Assembly (NCBI RefSeq): GCF_026157065.1
Contig: NZ_JANLGQ010000002.1
Coordinates: 1 to 64,000, forward strand
Length of the DNA stretch: 64,000 nucleotides
DNA from: Enterococcus sp. HY326
GTDB taxonomy: Bacteria; Bacillota; Bacilli; Lactobacillales; Enterococcaceae
Reading direction: 5' to 3'
Shown: positions 1 through 8,667 of the stretch, one piece after another
How positions within the stretch are numbered: position 1 is the stretch's first letter
Layout: each line of letters starts with the position of its first letter
The notes under the pieces: generated by a model
The model's input: the letters and a program-made list of their open reading frames with translations, nothing else
Told to the model about the DNA's origin: nothing
Databases searched by the model: none
Translations under genes and position numbers: made by a program

Positions 1-759
1 GTGGCTGTATTAATTGGTTTTGATATTAACGATGCGGCGTCAATCGGAATTATCGGCGCGGCGGATGGACCAACCTCCATCTTCGTAGCCAATACCTTGA
101 ATTCGAAATATCTAGGGGCCATCATGGTTGCCGCCTATTCCTACATGGCGTTAGTGCCAATTATCCAACCGGTGGCAATCAAAGCGGTGACAACCAAACA
201 TGAACGCCGGATTCGCATGAACTACCGGGCAGGGGAAGTCTCGCAAACAGCGAAAATTATTTTCCCAATCGTCATTTCGATTGTGGCTGGGTTAATTGCA
301 CCTGCATCACTCCCATTAGTTGGGTTCTTGATGTTCGGAAACTTGTTAAGAGAATGTGGCGTGTTAGACCGTCTGTCGTTAACGGCCCAAAACGAATTGG
401 TAAATATTATTTCGATTCTATTAGGTTTGACAATTTCTGTACGGATGCAAGCGAACGAATTCCTACAAGTGGATACCTTAATGGTAATTGGCTTAGGGTT
501 AGTTGCATTTGTAATGGATTCAATTGGTGGAGTACTCTTTGCCAAAGTCTTGAACTTATTCCGCAAAGAAAAAATCAATCCAATGATTGGGGCGGCTGGG
601 ATTTCAGCGTTTCCAATGAGTAGTCGAGTGATTCAAAAAATGGCAACCGAAGAAGACCCGCAAAACTTTATCTTGATGCATGCGGCGGGTGCCAATGTTT
701 CTGGACAAATCGCTTCAGTAATCGCTGGTGGATTAGTTTTAGCTTTATTAGGCGGTTAA
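1..759 (+). CDS. oadB: Oxaloacetate decarboxylase beta subunit (Na+ pump), 5' partial
   Basis: Membrane carboxylyase subunit that decarboxylates carboxybiotin and couples this to Na+ export; last step of oxaloacetate breakdown in citrate fermentation. The 252 visible residues are the C-terminal two thirds of a protein usually near 375 residues, so the true start lies left of the window and the GTG at position 1 should not be taken as the start. The hallmark segment GIIGAADGPTSIF lies at residues 17-29, with several hydrophobic helices after it. A small membrane subunit and oadA follow on the same strand, as in enterococcal oad-cit clusters. The family assignment is secure; Na+ coupling is inferred from the family. 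Confidence 0.93.
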   Translation: MAVLIGFDINDAASIGIIGAADGPTSIFVANTLNSKYLGAIMVAAYSYMALVPIIQPVAIKAVTTKHERRIRMNYRAGEVSQTAKIIFPIVISIVAGLIAPASLPLVGFLMFGNLLRECGVLDRLSLTAQNELVNIISILLGLTISVRMQANEFLQVDTLMVIGLGLVAFVMDSIGGVLFAKVLNLFRKEKINPMIGAAGISAFPMSSRVIQKMATEEDPQNFILMHAAGANVSGQIASVIAGGLVLALLGG

Positions 760-850
760 GACAATTTTTGTCTCCATTTCCTCAACCTGTTACACGTTGA
801 GGAAGCTTGTCAAAGCGCATTACACGATATAAAAATGAGGAGGAACCAAC

Positions 851-976
851 ATGTCAGAAGCGTTACAAACAGCGTTGCAGTTATTAGTTTTTGGTTGGGG
901 CGGCGTATTCGTCGTGATTCTAGTCATCTACTTTGCCTCAATGATTTTGAGTAAATTATTTCCAGTAAAGAAGTAA
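851..976 (+). CDS. Small oxaloacetate decarboxylase membrane subunit (OadG/OadH-like)
   Basis: A 41-residue protein: a short amphipathic N-terminus, one transmembrane helix (about residues 11-34, hydrophobic, with a GWGG turn) and a basic end in PVKK. Size, topology and position between oadB and oadA match the small gamma-type subunit that tethers the alpha subunit to OadB. A good ribosome-binding site (GAGGAGG, 836-843) precedes the ATG. Sequence similarity across such short subunits is poor, so the call rests on context and topology. It could carry a locus-specific name such as oadH. Confidence 0.7.
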   Translation: MSEALQTALQLLVFGWGGVFVVILVIYFASMILSKLFPVKK

Positions 977-988
977 GAGGGGATTGCA

Positions 989-2384
989 ATGAAAAAAATT
1001 CGTTTTATGGAAACCGTCTTGCGGGACGGTCAACAGAGCTTAATCGCCACCAGAATGCGGACATCCGATATGTTACCCATCTTAAAAACGATGGACGAAG
1101 CCGGCTTCCATTCTTTAGAAATGTGGGGAGGGGCAACGTTTGATTCCTGCCTGCGCTTTTTTTTTAAATGAAGACCCGTGGGAAAGATTGCGGGCCATTC
1201 GCAAAGAAGTTAAAAATGCTAAATTACAAATGTTGTTACGAGGACAAAACCTCTTAGGCTACAAAAATTATGCCGATGATGTGGTGACGGATTTCGTGAC
1301 CAAATCGATTCAAAACGGGATTGATGTGATTCGTGTGTTCGATGCCTTAAATGATACACGGAATTTAAAAACATCAGTTTTAGCTGGGAAAGAAGCTGGC
1401 GGACATATCCAAACAGCGATTTCTTACACCACCAGTGATTTCCACACCGTTGATTATTTTGTAAAATTAGCCAAGGAAATGGCAGATTTAGGCGCAGATT
1501 CAATTTGTATTAAAGATATGGCGAGAGTACTTACGCCTGAAACTGGTTTTGAATTGGTGAGTCGCATCAAAGACAGCATTGACTTGCCATTAGAAGTCCA
1601 CACTCACGCAACTAGCGGAATTTCTGAAATGACCTATTTGAAAGTCGCAGAAGCGGGCGCAGATATTATCGATACAGCTATTTCTTCTTTTGCTGGTGGC
1701 ACGAGTCAGCCAGCAACGGAATCTGTTTCGATTGCGTTAGAAGGATTAGGCTTTGATACAGGTTTAAACCAAGAAAAATTAACCGAAATTGCCGAATACT
1801 TTAATCCGATTCGTGATCGTTTCCGCAATGAAGGCATTTTGAATCCTAAGGTGAAAGATGTCGAACCGAAAACGTTAATCTTCCAAGTACCTGGTGGGAT
1901 GTTATCCAATTTATTGAGCCAATTAACAGAACAAGGCTTACAAGATAAATACGATGAGGTACTAGCTGAAGTGCCAAAAGTGCGGGCGGATTTAGGTTAT
2001 CCTCCGTTGGTAACGCCATTGTCTCAAATGGTAGGGACTCAAGCGTTGATGAACGTGATTTCTGGTGAGCGTTACAAATTAATTCCAACTGAAATTAAAG
2101 ATTACGTGAAGGGCTTATACGGCCAGCCACCTGTCGCTATTTCAGAAGACATTAAAGAAAAAATCATCGGCGACGAAGCAGTGGTGACCGTTCGTCCAGC
2201 TGATTTAATTGCGCCCCAGTTACCTGAATTCAGAGAAGAAATCAAAGAGTACGCAAAATCAGAAGAAGATTTCTTAGATTACGCTTTGTTCCCACAACAA
2301 GCCAAAGACTTCTTAGGCCGCAGAGAAGATCCTTTCTATGATGTGCCAGTGCAAACGGTAAGTGTCACAATTGAAGCCAAATAA
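989..2384 (+). pseudogene. oadA: Oxaloacetate decarboxylase alpha subunit (carboxyltransferase), frameshifted at a T9 run
   Basis: Biotin-dependent carboxyltransferase that moves CO2 from oxaloacetate to the biotin carrier. The first frame starts at the ATG at 989 (GAGGGG site upstream) and carries the LRDGQQS motif; it stops at 1169-1171, directly after nine T (1157-1165). The rest, from NEDPWERL onward, is intact in another frame to 2384, including the metal-binding VHTHATSG segment. Removing one T gives 464 residues, a normal length for enterococcal OadA without a fused biotinyl domain. Explanations: inactivating mutation, sequencing error in the homopolymer, or expression rescued by slippage. 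Glycine usual in the KDMAG motif is arginine here, which hints at real decay. Confidence 0.85.
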
Positions 2385-2402
2385 AAAAACTTTTTAGAGA
2401 TA

Positions 2403-2440
2403 GAAAATCACAAAATCTTTCGTGATTTTTTATCTTTTTT
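2403..2440 (+). terminator. Rho-independent terminator of the oad operon
   Basis: Inverted repeat AAAATCAC (2404-2411) and GTGATTTT (2422-2429) followed by a T-rich tract; sits 20 bases after the oadA stop codon. Confidence 0.75.
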
Positions 2441-2534
2441 TGTTGTCATCTCTGACTCGAATTGATTTAACAGACAAATACAAGTTGACTTTTTCTTTGT
2501 TTTTTGAAATATTTTTAGTAAAGGGGGCGACGAA

Positions 2535-2936
2535 ATGATTAAAGCGTATAAAGAATATTGGCAAAACATTACCAATATGGAAGGCTCTGCCACAAGAAGC
2601 CAATACTGGTGGCCACAGGTCGTCAATTACTTTGTAATGGGAGTTTATTCATCTATAGTTGGGATTCAAAATTATGTTGAGTTTACGACAAGAGATCGCT
2701 ATGTTGTCTTAGAATGGAATATGGTAACTATCGGGTTTGTCCTTTTAGGTATGCTGATATGGCTCGCCAATTTTACAGTTAGAGCCAGAAGACTACATGA
2801 TCGAGATCACAGCAATTGGTGGATAGCCTGGTACTTACTGCCGTTAATAGGTGCGCTAATTATTTTTTTCGAACTGATTTCACCGGGCAGATATAGCTTC
2901 AACAAGAGATGGCCTATCAACCAATCGGATTTTTGA
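2535..2936 (+). CDS. DUF805 family membrane protein
   Basis: A 133-residue integral membrane protein. The N-terminal stretch with SATRSQYWW and the segment RARRLHDRDHSNWW (about residues 85-98) are characteristic of DUF805 proteins, whose biochemical role is not known. Three hydrophobic segments are visible (about 33-50, 65-83 and 98-117). The ribosome-binding site AAGGGGG lies just before the ATG. It has its own transcription context after the oad terminator and starts the AT-rich accessory stretch. No function can be given. Confidence 0.8.
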   Translation: MIKAYKEYWQNITNMEGSATRSQYWWPQVVNYFVMGVYSSIVGIQNYVEFTTRDRYVVLEWNMVTIGFVLLGMLIWLANFTVRARRLHDRDHSNWWIAWYLLPLIGALIIFFELISPGRYSFNKRWPINQSDF

Positions 2937-2993
2937 TTAAACTAGGTTGCTTCGGCAATCTTTTTTGGTAGACAGGCTAAGAGTTACAAGGAA

Positions 2994-3368
2994 TTACTCA
3001 TTCTCTCTTTTTTTGAACCTATTCATAATTCTTTTCAATAAATGAGGTCGAAAGGAAGAGGTTATATCCTGCCAACCTTGAATATCAGGAATTTCGTTTT
3101 TTGTAAAATAATTTAAAAACATTGGAACAATTTCTTCACCGCTATCTGGAATATAAGAGTAGTGAGACATTTCGCCTGCTGGTGACAAAAAGCGTATTTC
3201 GACAGCTGCCGCATATTGGAGATAAAGGCTATCATGAATTGGCTTTTCCGGTTCTAGAATAACGAACTCAGTTTCCTTTTTGACCAATGAACTTGTGATA
3301 AGTTCACTTGTAATATCATCAGAGTTGTAAATTTTGCCATCGATGGTTAGTGTAAAATTAGTTGCCAT
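2994..3368 (-). CDS. Hypothetical protein, 124 aa
   Basis: Not recognised. A soluble, acidic 124-residue protein without signal peptide or membrane helix; the C-terminus is basic (KRIMNRFKKRENE). A TTG at 3374 is possible, but the ATG at 3368 stands 8 bases from the AAAGGGG ribosome-binding site and is preferred. It is alone on its strand between two + strand genes. The low GC content resembles the neighbouring accessory genes. Confidence 0.6.
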   Translation of the reverse strand: MATNFTLTIDGKIYNSDDITSELITSSLVKKETEFVILEPEKPIHDSLYLQYAAAVEIRFLSPAGEMSHYSYIPDSGEEIVPMFLNYFTKNEIPDIQGWQDITSSFRPHLLKRIMNRFKKRENE

Positions 3369-3516
3369 ATCCAAGGCCCCTTTGCAAAAAAAATGGGATT
3401 ATTATAGTTGCTATGTTAATTCAGTGGTTACAGAGATAATCTATCCATATGCCAAGTAAAATTAAGAAAATAAAAATCTGTTATACTCTAAAGTATAGGA
3501 GAGGAGCGTATGTTTT

Positions 3517-4074
3517 ATGAAACGTCCGGCAATTTCAAAAAATATGAATCCTGATATTTTTCAAGATTTTTACTATTTAAAAGAAGAATTAGTGTCCTTT
3601 TGTAAATCTGAAAATATTCCAACCTCTGGGAATAAGGAAGTCTTGACTGAAAGAATAGTTGAATATCTAAAAAGTGGTCAGATAAAAGCAAGACCAAAAA
3701 ATAAGAAGTCTGCCGCTATCCCCAGTGAACTCACTGTAAATAGCATAATTGAAAAAAATATTGTTTGCTCCGAAACCCATAGAAGTTTTTTCTTAAAAGA
3801 AATTGGTTCTCATTTTAAATTTAAAGTAGCTTTTCAACAATGGCTTAAAGCCAATCATGGAAAAACATATGCCGAAGCAATTTCAGTATATCCCACAATT
3901 TCAACTAAGAAGCCAACCAAAATTGACGCTCAGTTTGAATACAACACTTATATTCGAGATTTCTTTTTAGAAAATAAAAATCGAAATTTGTCAGATGCCA
4001 TAAAATGCTGGAACTATAAAAAAGGACTACCTGGGCATAATAAATATGAAGCCAATGATTTAAAAGCTATTTAA
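3517..4074 (+). CDS. SAP-domain protein (DUF6434-like C-terminus)
   Basis: A 185-residue soluble protein. Residues about 13-55 (FQDFYYLKEELVSFC to LTERIVEYL) fit a SAP helix-extension-helix fold, often used to bind nucleic acid; the TSGNKEVLTERI turn is typical. Residues about 70-180 resemble the domain that accompanies SAP in Firmicutes proteins annotated DUF6434 (from memory, not searched). A GGAGAGGAG ribosome-binding site lies 10 bases upstream. It is monocistronic. A DNA- or RNA-associated role is an inference from the SAP fold only. Confidence 0.7.
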   Translation: MKRPAISKNMNPDIFQDFYYLKEELVSFCKSENIPTSGNKEVLTERIVEYLKSGQIKARPKNKKSAAIPSELTVNSIIEKNIVCSETHRSFFLKEIGSHFKFKVAFQQWLKANHGKTYAEAISVYPTISTKKPTKIDAQFEYNTYIRDFFLENKNRNLSDAIKCWNYKKGLPGHNKYEANDLKAI

Positions 4075-4374
4075 TCTCTTACTTTGCTCAATGTATACTC
4101 TAAAGCTGCTCGCCATACCAACGTGAGGCGAGTATTTTCTCGTGGGACGGGACACTATAATCTCTGAGTGGTGACGCTCAAGGATTATTGGACTTGAATC
4201 TAAGTCTTAGTGTAAAAATATTTTTGACGTTGTTTTTCTACTATAATTTAAGACAGCTAATTTGTAAAATTTAGGTGATTTTAGGAATAGCCACAGTCTG
4301 GATGTAATGAAAAAATTGACTAACACTTGCCAAAACAGTTGTTGATACTACAATATAATTGAGGAGGTATAATT
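4075..4374. other. Intergenic region with two short hairpins
   Basis: No gene seen. It holds an inverted repeat CTCGCC/GGCGAG (about 4108-4132) and a second one around 4161-4191 (AATC.CTGAG with CTCA.GGATT). They may be terminators of the SAP gene or part of an untranslated RNA; no T-run follows either one cleanly. The region is otherwise AT-rich. Confidence 0.35.
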
Positions 4375-4767
4375 ATGGTTGAATGTCCAGAATGTTATAG
4401 TAGCAATAATAAGGCAACTCCATTACGGAACAAAGAATCCTGTCTTAAAGAGCATACTCAATATATTTGTGGTACGTGTGGCAGATGTATTTGTATCGAA
4501 CCTGATTCTAAGAGAAATGTTCGTCGTTGGAATTTCCCTTTCAAATCTCTTGAAATGGCTAAACTTTATTTGAGAACGGCGGACTATACAGAGCAAAACA
4601 GTTGTGGCGTTTATCAGATTGTAGACGAGTCAGGAAGAAAATCTTACAAAATATTTCCAACAAGCGAAGATTTCATTTCTTATTTGAAACGTACTGGGAA
4701 GCATTCTTTGACTAAGGATGCTTTATTTCAGAGGGAAGAATATATAATTTTCCCAAAACTGAAGTAA
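4375..4767 (+). CDS. Hypothetical protein with N-terminal zinc-ribbon motif
   Basis: A 130-residue protein. The N-terminus contains CPEC (about residues 4-7) and CGTCGRC (about 33-39), a pair of CxxC knuckles that would form a zinc ribbon; the rest has no motif I know. The ribosome-binding site AGGAGG lies 8 bases before the ATG. It is a single gene in an AT-rich stretch. Metal binding is inferred from the cysteines; no function is assigned. Confidence 0.65.
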   Translation: MVECPECYSSNNKATPLRNKESCLKEHTQYICGTCGRCICIEPDSKRNVRRWNFPFKSLEMAKLYLRTADYTEQNSCGVYQIVDESGRKSYKIFPTSEDFISYLKRTGKHSLTKDALFQREEYIIFPKLK

Positions 4768-5056
4768 GGCGTTTAACTCAAAACGAGATTATTCAATATT
4801 TGGCTTCCAATTGAGTCCTCCAATGATAGATTTTGTATGCAAATAAATAATCAATTTTTTCTAATAGCTTTACCGGGCTTTTTATTATTAATATCAAAAT
4901 TTCACCAGTAAGATTTTAATTTACTTCACTCAAGACGCTTCTTTAATTTCATTGCATTTTACTTCTTTTCTGCTAGAGTTATTACTGACGAATACTTATT
5001 ATAATTCATTGATAAAAGTGGATTTCTAAATACTGTTGATTGAAGAGGACGTAGCA

Positions 5057-6268
5057 TTGATTTTTGATATATGGAAAAAAAGAGAACATGCTTTCATAAA
5101 ATTATTATTGAAATCAATAAAATTTGTTCTGAATGACTCATTGGTTTCAATTATCTTATTTGTCTTAATTTTTATGTACTCGGATTTAAAAGATTTAGTT
5201 TTGTCAATGAGGACTATCAATGAAAGTTTATTCTTAGTGATAATTGCTGGACTTTATACGGCTTTCGTAATGAGACAAAATTTTTTTACTTTCATAGAAG
5301 AACCAGACTTGATCTTTTTAGGTCCGAAGGAAAAAGAGATTATTCAAGTAATAAGACAATCTTTTTTTAAACAAATTTCCATTTCTAGCGTAATAGAAAT
5401 CCCCATTTATTTTTTAACCTATCTAGCCCTTTCAATAATTAATATTGATCATGGACTAATACTCCTATGTAATTTAATCTTTGTCTTGAAATTTTTTCAA
5501 TGGGTCAAATTCAATATTCCTATTTATAAAATAACAGCCAAGCATACTTTTTCCAGCTCTTTTTTTAATATTTTTGTGCTAGTAACTTTTTTATTGTTAA
5601 CTTTTAAGTTGTACTTTTTTTCATATGCGCTTCTTGTGTGTTTGATTATTATCATAAAAAAAGAGATGTTAAATAAGAATACAATTCAATTAAATTGGAA
5701 AAAATTAATGGAAAATGAGAATCAATCATGGAATAAACTCCATTTCCTTCTCGGCAATTTTGTAAAAATAAAAGAAAAAGAATCAAATATTTCACAATCA
5801 ATTTTGCTGGAAAAGTTGCTTGATCGCATTCCAAAAAACAAAGAATACTTAATGTTGTACATCTATTTAAGATCTTTTTGTCGAAAATCTGAAAATAGAG
5901 TGAACTTGTTTGTTGTCACTATTTCAGTTTTTGTAGTCTCAGTATCATTAACCAATACTTTAATTGGAATAATCATTCCACTGGTGATTCATTTACTGTA
6001 TTCAGTATCATTTTTCCAAGAATCTACTCGAAGGGTTTATCCGATAATGAATAGGTCAAAAAGACAATATTTGATATTAGGTTTAGGTATTTGGCTATTC
6101 TTTTTTATATTTTTTGCCCCATCTTTTCTTATTTCGTTGGTATTTAGCAGTAAGCTTTTATTGTGGATGTTGCCACTTAGTGGGGGGGATCTATCTTTTT
6201 GGCTTACTTCGGCAAATACAAAAATGTTCCAAGCTAACTTAATTTATAAAATCACCAAATATTTATAG
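5057..6268 (+). CDS. EcsB-like ABC transporter permease, solitary
   Basis: A 403-residue polytopic membrane protein with about eight to ten hydrophobic segments and an early IFDIWKKR followed by EEPDLIFLGPKE, as in the EcsB family (permease of the EcsAB exporter that influences secretion and regulated proteolysis in bacilli). A TTG start at 5057 stands 8 bases after GAAGAGGA and is preferred to TTG at 5036, which lacks a ribosome-binding site. The usual EcsA ATPase gene is not adjacent, so either the partner is encoded elsewhere or this is an orphan copy. Very AT-rich, like its neighbours. Confidence 0.68.
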   Translation: MIFDIWKKREHAFIKLLLKSIKFVLNDSLVSIILFVLIFMYSDLKDLVLSMRTINESLFLVIIAGLYTAFVMRQNFFTFIEEPDLIFLGPKEKEIIQVIRQSFFKQISISSVIEIPIYFLTYLALSIINIDHGLILLCNLIFVLKFFQWVKFNIPIYKITAKHTFSSSFFNIFVLVTFLLLTFKLYFFSYALLVCLIIIIKKEMLNKNTIQLNWKKLMENENQSWNKLHFLLGNFVKIKEKESNISQSILLEKLLDRIPKNKEYLMLYIYLRSFCRKSENRVNLFVVTISVFVVSVSLTNTLIGIIIPLVIHLLYSVSFFQESTRRVYPIMNRSKRQYLILGLGIWLFFFIFFAPSFLISLVFSSKLLLWMLPLSGGDLSFWLTSANTKMFQANLIYKITKYL

Positions 6269-6576
6269 CCAAAAGTATTCAAAGCCAATTTAGCTTTAAT
6301 CCATATCTTGCAGTATTTCTATTTTCTATTTTGAAATGGGTTATTCAATTGAGGCTTTGGTAGTTTAATTGTGGCTTTTTCTCAGTAGAAGGAAATCATA
6401 AAAATAATTTATGCCTAACAGGCTAGGCATGAATGGATGTATTAGTATCGACAAATTCAAACAGAGCCGGCAGATTCTTCGAAGGAAGTGGATTTCTGCC
6501 GGTTTTTATTGGATGTCTCAAGCTAATTTCAACTTATTATTTTTGAAGATATAGCAAAACTATTGACAGTAAGTAA
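6269..6576. other. Intergenic region with convergent terminator
   Basis: No gene. Contains a small hairpin at about 6412-6428 (GCCTA/TAGGC) and a clear terminator further right; it separates the EcsB-like gene from the convergent histidine kinase gene. Confidence 0.5.
6465..6508 (+). terminator. Rho-independent terminator
   Basis: Stem CCGGCAGA (6467-6474) with TCTGCCGG (6495-6502) followed by TTTTTATT. Probably ends the EcsB-like transcript. Confidence 0.75.
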
Positions 6577-7656
6577 CTAAATAGCAAGAAAAATGTCGAC
6601 ATTTGCTCCGTTTGAGCGATTGGATAGCTTGATGTTCCCCTGATGAAGTCGAGCAACTCTTTGGACAAAAGCTAGGCCGATACCGTAATGATTTGATTCA
6701 GGGTTTCGAGCTGTATCATCTTGATAGAAAAGCTGTCCAACATTATTGAGTAGCCTCTGTGAAAACTCCGAATCGCTATTCCACAATGAAATGCATAGCT
6801 TCTCTTTTGTAGAATTGATAGTTAGCCTAATAGTAGGTGTTTCTTCATTTGAATAATGTAAAGCATTTGTAGCTAAATTTAATAGGGCACGAATTACTAA
6901 ATTCAGATTGATTCGAATTATTATCGTTTCATCTACATGGCTATCGATGGTAAAGATAGCTTTTTTTTGTGTTGTATAGTGTATTTCTTGTTCCAAGATT
7001 TCAATTAGCTCACTGATAGAACAAGCTTGTAGTTCATTTTCCATATCATAAAAAGTTTTTGAATACTGGATGAACTGTTCAAAGTAATCATTGAGCCTTA
7101 TACTGGCGCCTTCAATATCAGAGAGACATTGCTTTTCTTGAAGGGTTGTTTCGCTAGCTTGTAAAAATTCTGCGTTTCCTTTAATAACTGTTAACGGTGT
7201 TTTTAAATCATGAGCAGCAGCTGAAACTTGAAACATTAGTTCCTGTTTCTGTTGCTTCTCATCTTCGAGCATATTTTTAATCTTTTGTTGCATCGTTTCA
7301 ATGTGCTGTTTTGTTTCGATAAATTCAGTTAAGGTTAATTCAGTTTTATTGATTGTAGCAGAACTTTCATCAAACCAACTACTTTGTTCGTAAACTGCAT
7401 CCATTTCTGTTTTTATAGTTTTTAATAATTCCAAGACATTTTTTACGATAGTTGCAATAATGATGATACTAAGATAAACACCTGAAAATACATTAAAAAA
7501 GATGGAAAAAGACTGAATATTTCTCTCGGTAATATTGCTAAAGGATGTAAAAGCAAGTGGTAAGAAATAGAAAAATAGAATATTAATTAGAGACTGCTTG
7601 AAAATCTTCCAATAGGTGTGTCGAACTAGTTGTTTAAAGCTTCTGGTAGTTGCCAT
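6577..7656 (-). CDS. Sensor histidine kinase (intramembrane-type, antimicrobial-peptide sensing family)
   Basis: A 359-residue kinase. Two transmembrane helices (about 22-40 and 50-70) with almost no external loop, then a coiled linker, the H-box AAHDLKTPLTVIKG, an N-box (LATNALHYS), a weakly conserved G1 box (LWNSDSE) and a G2 box YGIGLAF. This layout is known from kinases that sense lantibiotics or bacitracin through a partner ABC transporter. ATG 7656 is preferred because GGGGAGGTGG lies 5 bases before it; it overlaps the regulator gene by 31 bases. The divergent ABC genes at 8668-10865 are the likely target. The ligand is unknown. Confidence 0.85.
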   Translation of the reverse strand: MATTRSFKQLVRHTYWKIFKQSLINILFFYFLPLAFTSFSNITERNIQSFSIFFNVFSGVYLSIIIIATIVKNVLELLKTIKTEMDAVYEQSSWFDESSATINKTELTLTEFIETKQHIETMQQKIKNMLEDEKQQKQELMFQVSAAAHDLKTPLTVIKGNAEFLQASETTLQEKQCLSDIEGASIRLNDYFEQFIQYSKTFYDMENELQACSISELIEILEQEIHYTTQKKAIFTIDSHVDETIIIRINLNLVIRALLNLATNALHYSNEETPTIRLTINSTKEKLCISLWNSDSEFSQRLLNNVGQLFYQDDTARNPESNHYGIGLAFVQRVARLHQGNIKLSNRSNGANVDIFLAI

Positions 7657-8312
7657 CGGTAGCCACCTCCCCAAATTGTTTTAATCGGATTGATATGATA
7701 GGGCTTCATTTTTTGTCTAATTTGATAAATAAATTCTGATATAGACCGCCACTGAGTATCTGAACTTTGTGGATAGAGGTACTCATAAATTTCATCAATG
7801 GTATAAGGGCGTTCAGGATGACTAGCTAATAAATAAATCAGCTCAAATTCTCTTTTCGTTATTGGAAGAAGTTCATTTAGGATTTTAACTTCTTTACTTG
7901 CGTAATCAATACTAAGCTGACCAAATGTTAACAGTTGTGTCTGCAGGTTATGTCGTTCATCACGACGAATGTGCATGTTTACCCTTGCAAGTAATTCTTT
8001 TACGCTAAACGGTTTCGTAATATAGTCGTCAGCTCCAGCTTGAATTCCTGCTAGCATATCCTGTTCAAGATTTTTAGCTGTTAGAAAAAGAATCGGTGTT
8101 TGGATAGGCTGACGAATGTAAGCACAAATATCTAAACCATTAACAGGCATCATGACATCAAGGATGATTAAGTTAAACCCTGTAAAATCACAAATATCAA
8201 TGTCTGTGATTTTTGAGCGGGTCACTACAGTATAGTTTGCATCTTCTAAGACATTCTTTATGAGTCTAAGAATACTTATATCGTCATCCAGAACAAGTAT
8301 TTTATGTGCCAT
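7626..8312 (-). CDS. OmpR-family response regulator
   Basis: A 228-residue two-domain regulator: receiver (about 1-115) with the acidic pair DDD near residue 10, phospho-acceptor Asp in LIILDVMMP, Thr in LFLTAK and Lys in ITKPFS; then a winged-helix DNA-binding domain (about 130-225) ending in TIWGGGYRW. First gene of a two-gene operon with the kinase. It presumably controls the divergent ABC transporter, as in SpaR/NsrR-like systems; that is inference from the arrangement. Confidence 0.9.
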   Translation of the reverse strand: MAHKILVLDDDISILRLIKNVLEDANYTVVTRSKITDIDICDFTGFNLIILDVMMPVNGLDICAYIRQPIQTPILFLTAKNLEQDMLAGIQAGADDYITKPFSVKELLARVNMHIRRDERHNLQTQLLTFGQLSIDYASKEVKILNELLPITKREFELIYLLASHPERPYTIDEIYEYLYPQSSDTQWRSISEFIYQIRQKMKPYHINPIKTIWGGGYRWQLPEALNN

Positions 8313-8667
8313 CTAATTCATCCCCAATCGTTTAATTTATTTCCACAATTTTATCCATTGTGACTAGTGATAGAAGTAGGTAAAACCAAATTATTTTTAG
8401 AAAAAAACCGAAATCTGAAAAATATCCGAAAATTGTTTTGTAGACTTTGTTTATAGCTGATTAAGCGCTACTGCAAAACCTTGTTTACTTTTTTTAGTTA
8501 ATTGAATTTAAAACAGATAATACTGATTAATGTTATCACTTGGATGATGACACCGCAACAGCAATCAGCTAGAAGGTTAACTGAATTCAGCCAAATGACT
8601 GATGTTTCAGTAGGTGACACAAGGTTTTGAATACAATTCAAATGGATATTTTTGTTGGAGGTAAGAA
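8313..8667. promoter_or_regulatory. Divergent control region between the regulator and ABC transporter genes
   Basis: This 355-base region must contain both promoters. An 11-base inverted repeat, CAAAACCTTGT (8474-8484) and ACAAGGTTTTG (8619-8629), brackets about 134 bases holding the palindrome CTGAATTCAG (8581-8590) and a short ACTGA/TCAGT repeat. A 28-codon open frame without a ribosome-binding site runs from 8544 to 8630. These may form a leader or regulator-binding structure, but none is proven. Confidence 0.4.

Noticed and set aside
8544-8630. 28-codon frame in the divergent control region as a peptide precursor
   Set aside because: No ribosome-binding site and no leader or core-peptide features; kept only as a note in the control-region entry.
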